DNA from: Choristocarpus tenellus KU-1152
Lineage: Eukaryota > Phaeophyceae
DNA: 21,978 nt
Direction: 5' to 3'
Assembly (NCBI GenBank): GCA_964200185.2
Contig: CAXNAD020000313.1
Location: 1-21,978, forward strand
This document shows, one piece after another, positions 9,234-20,689 of the stretch. Under the pieces are notes generated by a model. It worked only from the letters and a program-made list of their open reading frames with translations. It did no database searches and had not been told where the DNA came from. The first letter of the stretch is position 1, and each line of letters opens with the position of its first letter. Both the position numbers and the translations under genes were made by a program.

Positions 9234-10906
9234 CGACACTAAAACACCTAGCTGTTGCGAGAACATGTCTTAGATGCATTACTAGCAGCAGTTATGGGGC
9301 ATACACTCTCTAAAAAAAATAACTCTACTAATGGAAGGATGAAGCCGTATGGTAGCTATAGGAGTGAAGACGTAGAAAGTTGCGCCTGTGTAATAGATTG
9401 TATCAACTACCAATATGAAAGGCCTTCCGTTCTTACTTCACTAGGGTTGTGCTTGACGGATTGCTGGCATTGATATGTCCAAACGGGCCTACTCTTCACA
9501 ACAAACCCGATGGTGCCCAACCCCCCACTCTGATTCATCCTGTCGTGGGATATCATTTGACCAAGTGTATACACATTGTCACAGTTGGAAGTGATCTTTA
9601 TGGGCTTACTGTACATAATGCAGGAACAATGCCTGTAAATGGAGGCCTTCCATACGCTAGTTGATACTATTTGATTGGCGAACACGACTTGCAATGACAT
9701 ATTGACAACTAGATGTTGTCTACAATATATGGCTTCACCTACAGTAATTTAGGTGAATTTTAAAGAAGCGAGTGTACCCACCCATGACCTTTGCTAATAA
9801 CACCTCTAAAAAATATATGCTTTCCAGGATTGTTAGCGACCGTTCCAGCCTCTTACACTCGCTAATGTGGTACTACTCACTATTGGTAATATTTTGCATT
9901 CTAGGGTACCTAGAAAAAAAAAAGCGTCCGCCCCTGATTCTTCTGCCTATCTCACTAATCTTGAGTTGGCACTATGAAGGCGGTATTGGAACTAGTCAAG
10001 CCCTATCCATCTTGCCCACCAGCATCGCATGTCTCTCTACCACCTTGAAATGCATGATGAGATGCCAAGAAATCGCCACTACTTGTGTTGTGGCGCAGAT
10101 ATAGTTCGTCACAGGTGTACTACTACTCCCCCCTCTTCCTGCTAAGCCCTCTCGACCCCTCTAACACTCACTACATGATGACTCACCAACTCGTTCAGTA
10201 ATACCTCTATTGTTATATATCAACACCCCCAAAGATTTCTTCTACACTATTATACCACGACGGTATTGAGGTGGAATAACTACTTCTACTACGAAAAGAT
10301 AAAATCATAATAGTTGTTGGGCTTTCGGACCTTAAGCTGTTTTTCAACAGTGAGTCTTGTAGGTGGTAGTGCACTTGAGAAAGACACATCCAACAGAAGT
10401 ACTATATATTTTTCTCGGTAAGAAGCACGACTGTGTGCATTATTGGATAATGGTGAAGTATATATATACATTGTGATCATGTATTGATCTTGAAGTTGAA
10501 ACTACAAATCAAATTCGTCGAATGATCCCATTTTCTTCTCATTTAATAATATTTTTCTCAATTTATTCTTATGTATGTTGGGTTTTTGTATATAGGAGAG
10601 TTACGTTTTACTAGATAGGATGCATCCATCTACTTTGATAAGAACATGGTCTTGAGGTATGTCACGCCATAATTTTTTGTTAAACCTCACCGTTTTTACC
10701 CCGAACAGACAAGGCATTTGATTTGAGATAGACAACTTCTTCTGCGTGGCAACAAGCAACGGGATGTTGGACTGGCAAAGAGCAGAGAGTGCATGAGACA
10801 CAGCGAACCTGGCGGAACTATTTGTCCCCCTCGGTCACGAAATATTCTGTGGAACGAATTCAGTTGAAAGGTTGCTTGAAGGTTTCCATCTATTTCCGAG
10901 ACGATC
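9234..10906. other. Non-coding stretch upstream of the phosphatase gene
   Basis: No supported gene. The longest plus frame (9772-10104) begins with GTG and has no recognisable domain. The last 100-200 bases before 10907 should contain the phosphatase promoter and 5' UTR, but I see no clear TATA or initiator signal. A poly-TA tract lies near 10460. Confidence 0.45.
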
Positions 10907-12611
10907 ATGGCCTCTCCCAGGCGGTTCCAGCCAGGACGCATCCTCCTTGCTCTGGCAGCTCTTCCGAGGCATGTAGCGAAAGCTTTTACTTTTGCTGGCC
11001 ACGGCATGGGTCAATCACCCCAGCCGAAACTCCGCCTTCAACACTCCATCACGGATATCAATGGGTCTACCCCTCCTGTCTCACCTGTATGTGTATCACC
11101 TGTACAGGGGGACAACGAACTAGTTTCCTTTTACCTTCTCAGGCACGGGGAGACGAACTTCAACGCCATCGGTCGCATTCAGGTTTGTTCGTTAGATAAA
11201 CAAGGGGTCCACCTAAAATCGTTAGGAAGTATTCGATCTATCCAGCCTATCACAGCACTGACTGAATTTCCTTTTGTGTTCATGTGCTCCGATGTACTCA
11301 TTAGGGTACCCTCGACTCTTCAAGGCTTACAGATCAGGGGACTTCGCAGGCCGTGGAGGCGGGAAAGAACTTGGCGTCGCTCCCGGACCTCGACCTTGGT
11401 AGTACTGTGGTGGTTTCACCTATGCGTCGGGCACAGCAAACACTGGCCTGTGTAAGGGATGAGTTGAAGTTGGTGGGCAAGGACTTCTCGAACGTGGAGA
11501 TCGTTCCAAGCATTAGAGAGATAGAACTCTTTGAGTGGTAAGTGAATAATTTAACCAACAAAATATACAAACCCGATTTAGCTCAGTACCTAGGTCTCTG
11601 ACATCTCTATGGCCTTGCATCCCTCCTCTTCGAATGAGCGAATTCACACTGCAACCATTTGTGTTACATATTTTTCACAAGGTGACACTCGTGGTTCCTG
11701 TACCCTACGACTCGTTTTTTTTGTTTCGTTTCCTTCAAGGCAAGGTCAGCTGAAAGATGATTTGATTAAGGAGAGACCAGACCAGTATGCTAGCTGGGTC
11801 AAGGATCCCGCAAACTTCAACTTGGATGGACGGTGAGGAGAAAAAATATTTGCATTGCAGCTCTGTCCTGGTATCAATTGTTGGGTAATAGACCGGGGAA
11901 ACTGTTGCTTGAAGAAGCAATGCAATCCTTCCTGTGTACCAGATTATGGAGTGGGACAGTGCAGATTGTTTTCTGTTCCGAGGACTTGGTAGTTTGAAAG
12001 TTCGTTCCATTTGTAGTGCTGCTTTGTAAGTTGCGTTGCGCCCAAGCATCGGATGTAGTGAATATATGAATGTATCTGCCATTGCTTATTTCCTCTCAGG
12101 CCTGACCCTGTAAACTTGTCAATTTGGAAAGTGGTGCAAGAGGTTACATTCCAACCTTTTTGATTGGCTTGAAGTGACACGCTCTATACTAATAGTATTA
12201 TATCATATTGACGTAAACATTGCTCATGGTACCAACTCCCTTAACTCTTGATTATCATGACTCCAATCCCAATCCTCCAGATATCCTGCCCGAGACCTCT
12301 GGGCAAGAGCAGAAAAGGCGTGGGAGGAGATTCGCTCCTTGCAGTCTGTCCAAAAACAACGGAAAACTCTGGTGGTAGCACACAATGCCATCAACCAGGC
12401 ACTCCTCTGGACAGCACTTGGATCAGACGCCTCCTTGTTTCGTAAAATATCATGGCCCAACTGTGCAATCCTGGAGCTGCAGTGGCGCCAAGGTGAAGAG
12501 CGAGCAGAGAGGTATCGCTGGGTTCTTCCTGGTGCTTCAGAATTTGTGGAGGCTCATGATGCTGAAGCTCTTTGCAAGGGAACCCAAGATGACACCAGGT
12601 TCACATTGTAA
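10907..12611 (+). CDS. Histidine phosphatase, plant 2-carboxyarabinitol-1-phosphatase-like, probably plastid-targeted
   Basis: Four exons, 10907-11182, 11305-11537, 11740-11832 and 12281-12611, join into 310 codons; all introns are GT-AG. The catalytic LLRHGET motif (His80) is followed across intron 1 by GTLDSSRLTDQGTSQA. Next come SPMRRAQQT (Arg134), REIELFEW (Glu164), DPANFNLDG, RYPARDLWARA and the second histidine in VVAHNAINQAL (His235). The VAHN form (not VSHG) and the DG-x-YP-x-R-x-LW segment match plant CA1P-phosphatase-like proteins (Arabidopsis At5g22620 type). That family removes phosphate from sugar phosphates that inhibit RuBisCO. The ATG at 10907 is followed by a hydrophobic stretch (residues 11-20) and AKA-FTF at 24-29, like an algal signal-plus-transit leader cut before Phe. 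Plastid location is inferred. The substrate is unproven, and a general phosphosugar phosphatase role is possible. Confidence 0.9.
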
Positions 12612-13820
12612 TGAACTTGTGTGTGCAAGATAGAGTTTTGATGACATGACCCTTTCCACAATGGGAAGGAATGGAATATTTTGTTCATTTGGGATACAAC
12701 AGCAGTCCACATTACCAATACCTTGCGGTTGCCGTCTTGGAATGGGGAGTGACACAAGGGAATAGAATATGTGCATTGAGCACACAAGTGAATGCTCTGC
12801 TTGGTCAGTATAGATTGCACCTGAAAAGGCAGAGCACAATAGTTGGGACTGAGACTCAGCAGCCAAGGGCGGGATTATTGCTGAGGTGAATCTGACTAGG
12901 GAATTTTTGATTCAGAGTTACATTTTTTTTTTTACAAGTATGCCAGGATTAATTGGTTTTCTGGTTAGACCAGAGGAATTTGTTGTTGTGATGTTAGGTG
13001 AAAGTGGGTGCTTCATAATATTGTTCAAAATGGGACCCAAGAATGGTGTTGCTGGTGATTGTAGAGGTGACAAAGTGGGAGGAGGCAGGGGCTGATGAGA
13101 TATCTTATTCAAGAGACCTTATAGTACAACTGAGACAGGCACAACCTCGTTTGATGTTTTGGTTCTGGAGCACTATATTTATAAAATAGCTCTGCTGTAT
13201 GATAGAACTTCTCTTTTGGAGTTTACAATTTTTGTTGGAGGCAAATCCGAGGTCGTACAGCATGGATGGCAATGTTATTTTTTTGTTTTCCAGAGTAATG
13301 TCAAAAACTGCTCTACAATCTGAGTACAAAGTGGGGTTAAATCAGATGACATGGACACCACCTATTGTATCACTCGGGGAACACATGCCTCATGCCTAAA
13401 CAATAACTTTTAATGCATACATTAGAGTGTTCAATTAAGAACATGAAATATGGATAGCCAACCGAACATGGGGATATATTTTGGACTAAAATAAAAGCTT
13501 CTTCAGCGTGGTGAAACGGGAGGAGGAACTCAAAGTCTATTACATGTGAAGAGAAATGTTGGGGCATGCATTTAGAAATACTCTCTTTTTACTTCCAAGG
13601 AGTATCGTGATTGTTCTTTACAATCATTCAACACTGATACCAGTGATTGTGTATGCGTGGGTAAGCCTCCAAAAGCAATACTAAACATTACATTTCAGGT
13701 GTTGCCCACTTTGCCCTGAAAGTAGACAACGGATTAGGAGACCTCATACATACAATACGACACCCAAGAAAAATATACCAACTCTAGGGATTTACAAAGA
13801 ACCACAATCACATGAATAAT
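12612..13820. other. Intergenic region downstream of the phosphatase gene
   Basis: This holds the 3' flank of the phosphatase gene. I see no clear polyadenylation hexamer directly after the stop. Short frames on both strands overlap and have no recognisable content. Confidence 0.5.
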
Positions 13821-14078
13821 TCAATACATGTATGGTTGTAATCTACAATGCTCTAATAAAGGTGTAAAGAATCGGCTCAACGTTGGCATGCCCCACCAAT
13901 ACCTACTTCTCCAGTATCCACTTTCTACTGCATCCAAAACGTCAATGAACTCATCAAAGACTGCCCCAGCTCCTTGGATGTAGATAAGGTTGTAGTTCAA
14001 TTGGTAGCACTGTGTGACTGTAGCGTATACGTACTGCTGCCAGCAACTAACATCATATTGACCTGCCAACTCTGTCAT
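13821..14078 (-). CDS. Small hypothetical ORF, 85 residues, aromatic-rich
   Basis: An ATG frame with a reasonable start context (AAAC-ATG) and an in-frame TGA just upstream runs 85 codons. It is rich in Tyr and Trp (for example GYWRSRYWWGMPTLSRFF) and has an acidic stretch, FDEFIDVLDAVESG. I do not recognise it. It lies about 180 bp beyond the stop of the 2H phosphoesterase gene on the same strand. It could be a short gene, 3' UTR sequence or chance. Its amino-acid composition is more protein-like than most frames nearby, but there is no homology support. Confidence 0.22.
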   Translation of the reverse strand: MTELAGQYDVSCWQQYVYATVTQCYQLNYNLIYIQGAGAVFDEFIDVLDAVESGYWRSRYWWGMPTLSRFFTPLLEHCRLQPYMY

Positions 14079-14259
14079 GTTTATTAGTCAGCCGTTTCAT
14101 GGGGAAATCGCCAGCCAACCATACACTGGAGTCCTACTTCATTCATGTTGCACAAATAACAAAATTCATTGGTAAGCACACAGTCTTAATGGCTTGACTC
14201 TGCCTCAACCTCAATCAAAACTCAGCCTTTGGAGGAGAACATCTTTCCAGAGCAGATCC

Positions 14260-15770
14260 CTACAACTCGTTCAACGTAAATTCCAACCTTGAAATACATG
14301 CGTAGTAGGGCAGAGCCTCCTGGCCATACTCTTCCGGCACTGGGGCAGGTTCATGCTGCTCCATGCTAGACAGTTCCAATGCTGCTGGGGTGTGACTTCC
14401 GAAGCAAGAATCTATCCCATCGTAGCAATCTGGCGGGATACTGATGCGGATATGGGCCTTGCTGTCCCCCCTATCCCTCCGTCTACTCTTTTTAGTAGGT
14501 CTGTGCATTTTGGACGTCTTCATGATTGTTAAGTGTGGGGTGAATCTAAAGTCGTTGTCATTGGGAGAAGGCTCAACTAGCTTGGATTCGACAAAACGGG
14601 CATGGATAGCAGCTGTCAGGCGACGCAGGCGATCTGCTTGCCTGTCTTCAACAAGGCAGGCATAGAGTACCCTATCACTGAAAGATCCCAGCCCTTCGAA
14701 AGTGAGACAGAGAGGTCCCCTCCAGGCAAAGTCCACCTCCAGTTCTCTTTGACGATCCTCATATTTTCCTTCTTGTGATTCTTCAACTTGTTTTCTTAAC
14801 TCCACCTCTATCTCTTTGAGTCCTGCAGATGCTGATGTGGGCTTGTCTTTACCGTCATTTGCACACCTGGGCGACTTGTATCCCACTTCTTGCATAGGGA
14901 GGAGGCCGTATTCAACAAGTAGGTCACCACAGGAGGTCAACACGTCCTGGGCCATCTGTATAAAGCGAAGATAATTCGGATGACACAAGAATGTACATAT
15001 ATCTTCGAGTAGGATATGATCCTAAATATATATATCGTAAACAAGTAATGCGTCAATTGATCAGGCACAATACTACATACACTGGACAGGGATATCCTTA
15101 GGGTGTCAAGAAGGTAGGTCTGCACAGGGACATGGCCACTTGGATGCTTGTCCATGATCACCAAGTAAAGACGTATAACAAATTCGACCGTCGTACTGCA
15201 TCGTACGATGTGCACCTGCTCTCATACAATCCGCCTTCCCACCCTGTCAACAGTCAAGGGAAAGCACAATCGCAGAAAAATCACCGATCACCTTCAAAGT
15301 GCCATCATTATCTGAGAGTGTGGCAACAAATAGGGTGAGGTGGAGATTTTGGACGGGAATCACAGCTCCCTGCAAGTCTGGCCTTGAACTTAGAACTCTT
15401 TGCTGGACCAACTCAATCTGTGACAGCAACCAAGGGTTGAACTTCAACAGGTCATTTAGCGTCTGGGGAGTGACATTTTGAGTTTTTGGCAGAAAAGGCT
15501 GCAGTGATGATTTGGGAGGACAAAAAATTACTGCACTGTCCCTATAGTCACCTCTTGCCATATCTTGGCGTTGTTGATCCTGACCGAGAGGAAATGGTTG
15601 GGACGAGAACGACGTCCTCCATGTTGGTCACGAATAGACATATATAGAGCTCGGATATCTGAAACGTACGAATCCTTTTCCCAGAAGCCCCTGGGGATAA
15701 CCCTCCGACTGGAAAGGAGGATCGAGCTTGTAACTAACGAGTTGACTGGAATGGTTAGTGGGCATCTCAT
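14260..15770 (-). CDS. AKAP7-like 2H phosphoesterase (LigT/RNA ligase-like fold)
   Basis: Minus-strand exons 15770-15552, 15498-15292 and 14955-14260 join in phase 0 into 373 residues. Exon 1 carries RPNHFLSVRINN, the usual first strand of AKAP7-type domains. Exon 2 carries IPVQNLHLTLFVATL with the first H-x-T (His126). Exon 3 carries FEGLGSFSDRVLYA and FTPHLTIMKTSK with the second H-x-T (His283), and ends LEFTLNEL. 2H enzymes cut 2',3'-cyclic or 2',5'-linked nucleotides, and mouse AKAP7 degrades 2',5'-oligoadenylates. The substrate here is unknown. The ATG at 15770 is the first real ATG in the open frame; its leader (residues 1-30, basic and Ser-rich) could be mitochondrial, but that is weak. 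An acidic/charged insert (about residues 170-215) separates the helix MAQDVL from the GLG strand. Intron 1 is only 53 bp. An optional 45-codon exon (15215-15081) would also fit in phase. Confidence 0.86.
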
Positions 15771-16193
15771 GACTCTACAACAAAAACATGCTCTGAGGCC
15801 AGACGTCGTGGACTCTTCACCTGGTTTAAGCTCTCTTCCAACAGAGGGAATACAAGGAAGAAATCGCGATATTGCAACCCCAAGATAGTCTAAATTGCGC
15901 TCTGCTATCCTCAATCACTGTGTCTATCTTTATCGATGTGTGAAAGTCATACAATATTAATAATTTTTACATTGAAGGATTAGGGGTGTAGTTTGTTGGG
16001 AAAATGCAAGGTGACAAATGATGAATTATGGTGCACTATCTAATCCCAATCTCATATGAATCGTGTGATTCTGTGGAGGCGTGGATCACAAAAAAATCCC
16101 TGTGAAGAGAATCACCAGCCAACACAAACAAGACAGACCTAAACAGAGAGGACGAGGTAAAGTTTGACAAGGAGGGTGGAGGGTGGAGAGTGT
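15771..16193. other. 5' flank of the 2H phosphoesterase gene
   Basis: The frame upstream of 15770 stays open to about 15914 but has no ATG, only a TTG, so an upstream exon is possible but unsupported. A G-rich run (GGAGGGTGGAGGGTGGAGAG) lies near 16171-16190. No core promoter is evident. Confidence 0.4.
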
Positions 16194-16472
16194 CAGGAGG
16201 TGACGTCATAAGGAATCCCTTGACTCTTGTATCTCTTGATGAAGAAGTCCACCTGTGAAACTGATCTCTTTAAGAGAACCACGCCGATGAATGGACCCTA
16301 TTTCACTAAAGATCTTTCACTGGAATCTGTCCAAGATTCCTGACAAGGAACCTCAACCCCGACAGGCGAGAGTGAATGATCAGAGCGGCAGGAGGTGATG
16401 TCTTAAGGAATCCCTTGACTTCTACTATCTCTGAAAAAATAAGTTCACCTGTGAAGCTGATCTCTTGAAGAG
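16194..16472. repeat. Direct duplication, two copies of about 84 bp offset by 195 bp
   Basis: Copy 1 (16194-16277) and copy 2 (16389-16472) share CAGGAGGTGAYGTCWTAAGGA, ATCCCTTGACT, TTCACCTGTGAARCTGATCTCTT and GAAGAG-type ends. Copy 1 contains the palindrome TGACGTCA at 16201-16208, which copy 2 has lost (TGATGTCT). Both lie upstream of the minus-strand 2H gene. Confidence 0.75.
16201..16208. promoter_or_regulatory. CRE-like palindrome TGACGTCA
   Basis: This is the perfect 8-base consensus for bZIP/CRE-binding factors, about 430 bp upstream of the ATG of the 2H phosphoesterase gene. CRE-type sites control some diatom genes. One 8-base match can arise by chance. Confidence 0.3.
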
Positions 16473-17060
16473 TAGTGTGTACACAGAGTTGGAATACTGT
16501 TACAGCACGCTCCAGTAGCTTAGCTCCGCAGGATATATTATAGCTCCATACCACAAGCCTATATATATATGACGCTGATGATTTACGTACAGGACTCCTG
16601 ATGCACAAGACAAGTATGCTGGGTCTCTCACTTGGATTATTCCCTTCATAAGTATCATCAATGTCATAATATAATAGGAACTGGCAACGATGTACCACTT
16701 GGGGTCATGATAATAACTAAATAAGTAAATAGTCAAGAAATACAAATATATCAAATCTAGGACTTCAAAGTCATAATAATGGTGTTTATGAAATCGCCAT
16801 CAAGACATACATATCGCATTTATTAACATTACAACAGGTATTCGTTGGTAAACCCAGAACTGTTCTATCATACACGGATGGATAGAAAATTGTTATGTTA
16901 TCGGTAGAGGTACTATTTCAAGGTGTTAACCCTTCTACGTTCTTGAGCTTGATCACTCAACAGCATTTATTTGGCAACATCCTTGTGTTTGTCATTCCCA
17001 TCTTTACATGAGACGGGTGACACTTAAAAGTAATACATGAGTGTGGCATTAATGGAATAT

Positions 17061-17222
17061 CCTGACAAAGTTGATGGTATGTGGTCAGCTAGCAATCAAT
17101 CTTTTAGGAGGTCTGAATTATGGGATAAGCATATCAATCGGCATAAAATACAGTGAAGTTGACGGCATTTGGTCAGCATACCATTATCAAGCTCATGCCC
17201 AAAGGTCTGAGGACATGGGGTC
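17061..17222. repeat. Degenerate direct duplication, unit about 90 bp
   Basis: 17061-17126 (GACAAAGTTGATGGTATGTGGTCAGC, later AGGAGGTCTGAATTATGGGAT) is similar to 17148-17222 (CAGTGAAGTTGACGGCATTTGGTCAGC, later AAAGGTCTGAGGACATGGGGT). No coding role is visible. Confidence 0.6.
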
Positions 17223-17299
17223 TCCGAAGCAGTGACATGCACCAGGAAACCACCTTCTTGGGGAACCACCACAGATATACCTTTTCCACTTCCTCACGC

Positions 17300-17620
17300 G
17301 AAGGACAGAGATATTTTCCACTCAAAGGTTAGGGTTAGGGTCAGGATCAGGGTCAGGGTTGGGGATGGGTTTTCCAAAATGAATGTGAAAATGTGAAAAA
17401 GAGATTAAAGTGGTAGATCTATATTATTAGGTGGTGGCTCCCCAGTGCCCACTGCACTGTTGTACCACAATGTGAAACTTCTCCAAGAAAGTTTCCTTGA
17501 CAGTTAGGGATATTTTTCACACACAAGTTAGGGTTAGGGGTCGGGGTCAGGTTTTTTAAAAAGCGTGTAAAAAAGTAAAATTATTGGTATAGTGGTGGTT
17601 CCCCATTGCACGTCATCGTC
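17300..17620. repeat. Two degenerate repeats of about 125-160 bp with telomere-like cores
   Basis: Copy A (about 17300-17460) and copy B (about 17499-17620) share, in order, AGGGATATTTTTCACACA-type sequence, TTAGGGTTAGGG (17329-17340 and 17528-17539), a GGGTCAGG-rich tail, a GTGAAAAA/GTAAAAAAG stretch and GGTGGTTCCCCATTGCAC-type ends. The TTAGGG cores are exactly 199 bp apart. Short degenerate TTAGGG arrays inside a chromosome are usually old telomere-repair or repeat-borne tracts. Confidence 0.7.
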
Positions 17621-20600
17621 AGCCAGGATACGAGTTGAGAGGTGTATGAGACCAGTAGTATAGAGGTCTCTGGTATCTTGCACAAAACGGAGAATACTCC
17701 AGGAATGAGGAAACCAGAAATACAGTCTTTATGAAGTTAATAACTGTTGGGTAGCAGTGTGTTTGTATTCTGAACGAAAATACAAGCATGTGTACGTCCT
17801 CAAAATAAGCTCATCAGACGAGATCAGTGGATGATGTGTGCACAATTCTCCTTCCTCACATTCTGATATGATGATTGAAAACAATGTTGAATGTCTCAAC
17901 TCTCAATACGATACGAGGCGACTATATGGTCATTGTATCATGCTGAGGGGATTCTTCCACTCAAAAACAAGAAAAATTGATGTGACTCACCTAATAAAAT
18001 CTCCACCACTTATCTGGAGGTGAACTGGAATCTTTGGTTATTATGTCGAGGTTGGTCAATATATAGTGATGAATAATAATACATTTAATGAAAGAGAGGC
18101 ATGGTGCAATGAACAGCCACAAGAGTGCCAAGCAATGTGCCCAATGAAGGACGTTCTCTTCACCACCGCAAAACAACGTGTCCAGTCATGCGAAGTGAGG
18201 AGAGTTGAGAAAAAAATATATAATTAATTTATCTAAACATCCAATATATTTGCAGCCTATTTTCGAAGGAATTATAAACTTGGTAAACAAGAGATATCGA
18301 GTCAACGCTGGTCATGAACAAGGCTGACTGAGATCCATTACTAGGTATCTCATCTCTTTGCAAACGACAAACTATACCCATCTATTACACTATGACATGT
18401 AAACGATTATCTAACGAGATGGTGAACATATTATGTAGAGGATTGTGATGTGTGGGTAACACGAGATCTGGGCCAAGAAGACGGACACGTCATAAGTAAG
18501 GTTGATGGGGGATCTGTACCAGACACACACCCAGTAATCTCTTTACTTAGGTAATAGGATGTACTATTGTAGGAATGCAAGATGCACAAACTATACAAAA
18601 GTGTATGATATCTGTAAATCATGAACTCTCAAGTTGAGACAATTTGGGAGAAGATTTTACTGATTATAAAATCAATTTACTGCACGATAATAGGCTGCAA
18701 TCAAATCACAACATTTTGGGGGTCGTTCTGATCTTTTGTGAAGGTCACAAGAGTGCCCATAGCCACAAAGACGAAGGAAATAATCAACATTTGTGGATAA
18801 GCGATGACCAGGGCCGAGTCCATGTCCAGCAATGTTGTCTATAGGGTACTGGACAAAAACGGGTTGAGAGACTGGTGGTTTACGTCTTGCAGTGGTAACG
18901 GTTCGCGTTTGGCGTGGGAGGTTGGCCTTGTGGGTAGCAACGTTTCAATCTATCGAAATGAATGGAAAGCGAAAGTGGGTTTCCAAGAAATACGACCTTG
19001 TAGCTGATGGGTGATATCTTAAATATATCCACCCTTCTATGGGTAAAGTAGCTTTGGATTCGGATAATCAGTTCTCTCATGTGGCCTATAGACTTGAGAT
19101 ATATCACCGAGTACGAAAACGGGGAACGTTTGACGTTGATTGGCACGTTCCTGGTTCTCAACGTGTTTACGGAGGTTCCAGCGTGCAACTCAATGCACGC
19201 TGTGAAGTATCTATGCGAATCAGAATTAGACAAACCAAGGATAATATCAACGGACAAATGAGCTTGTCTTACAAATAGATTGAAAAACAGAGTTTCACGC
19301 AGCTTTGAGCTGAAAGCTGTTTTATGGGTTATCTTTACGAAAGGCAGTAATGATGCCCAGCTATGCTCAGCAACATAGGTATACATTGCTAACACAGAAC
19401 ATTTGTAACATAGCATGGACTCTCTCCAACACGGAATTTCCTTGAGGGTGATACTGTGTGATTTGGTTTTCTTTTGCCTGAAGCTAAACTGCAACTCTGC
19501 AACTTATACTGTTTTCAAATTCGGGAACTTATTTTGGAGCAGAACAATGTAGGTGCTCTGAAAATTGAAATAAACGTGCTACCAACATACGACGAACAAT
19601 TGTTGCGGCCTCTTTGTACGGAGCAGGGCAGAGTACAACAAAACGAATGAGGTGATAAGTGACAGACAACTAGACGTATGAGCAGCACATCACACTATTT
19701 GCTGCAAGGGAATATGTTTCATGTTTTACCAAATCAATAGTAACTATTTGAAAATGTATGTCAACAGCCAATGTGGCTGGTGGGAAGCATAGCTTTGCTA
19801 TGAACAGTCTCATGTAGTTGGCATTCCTGACCATTTGATACCATGTGTACGAACATCAATATTGAACGTTGGCCAACGTTATGAGTCTCTAATTTATCTA
19901 ATATATCCATATTCTACTTTGATAAAGTCAGTTGGATTGATTTATTTGACTCTAAATCCTTGCTTGAATTAAGTAGTTACTATCATACCAACCTATAAAA
20001 AATCAAGAAGAAAGTACTAACTTCCCCTATTGAAGCTCAATTTAGCCTAGATGTGTTAGAATTACATTAATATTATGTTTCCCAACAGGAAATCAGGTGT
20101 GCTAAGAAAATTATATTAGATAAATCTTGATTGGATGTAATAACTATAGCCATCCTCTATTTACAATATGTGGAAATGCAAATAGTTTGATCCACTCACG
20201 ATAATATAAAACACTGGAAGCTGTAAACAAATTGGCTCTATGACGAACGAACCATTCCATAAGTTTAGACGTAACAATTAACTTTGTGTCAGACGTGAGT
20301 TTGAAGCCTAAGTGACCTCCAGACACGCTTCAACAGGCAGCGTGTAGTATCACCTAGTGTACGTGAGAAACGAACAAACTAATGAAAAATAAGTGGTGAA
20401 CCAGTGGCAATATACAGGTGTATCGCACCAGGTGGAACAGGATGCATATCAAAGAGTTTGAGTTTATGATTATGAACCAAAAATCGCTTGAAATATAAGG
20501 CACATCACTTGCTGTATCTGCAGGTTAAGGTCTCGTCCTTACGCTCTTCAATTATGTCAGATATACGAACCCTTTGCCATGAGAAATAAGAAAGCTTTGG

Positions 20601-20689
20601 TGTAGATCGGTATCTGCACAATGAATTGTTAACCAAAATTAAATATTACCATATGACATTGACTGAACTAAAGGTCCAAGAAAGTACTT
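17621..20689. other. Long non-coding stretch, no supported gene
   Basis: The largest frame (minus, 19494-18880, 204 codons) starts with TTG, has no domain I recognise and is overlapped on the other strand by protein-like short frames (19039-19278 and 19079-19261). The sequence is AT-rich with scattered ATG frames. I see no tRNA, tandem array or further TIR element. Confidence 0.45.

Noticed and set aside
9772-10104. 110-codon plus ORF with a hydrophobic segment
   Set aside because: It starts with GTG, has only one weak membrane-like stretch, no homology, and no splice partners.
10696-11007. 103-codon minus ORF overlapping the phosphatase first exon
   Set aside because: It is antisense shadow of the GC-rich leader and exon 1. 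It has no family features.
14937-15215. Minus ORF as a separate gene
   Set aside because: It lies inside the second intron of the 2H phosphoesterase gene. At most its first 45 codons are an optional exon.
15565-15888. 107-codon plus-strand ORF
   Set aside because: It is antisense to exon 1 of the 2H phosphoesterase, whose strand is fixed by the RPNHFLSVRINN strand and splice continuity.
16306-16698. 130-codon minus ORF upstream of the 2H gene
   Set aside because: It crosses the second copy of a local duplication, has no recognisable domain, and its frame is not kept in the first copy.
18880-19494. 204-codon minus-strand ORF
   Set aside because: It starts with TTG, shows no recognisable domain and has competing protein-like frames on the opposite strand. 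Length alone is not enough in AT-rich DNA.
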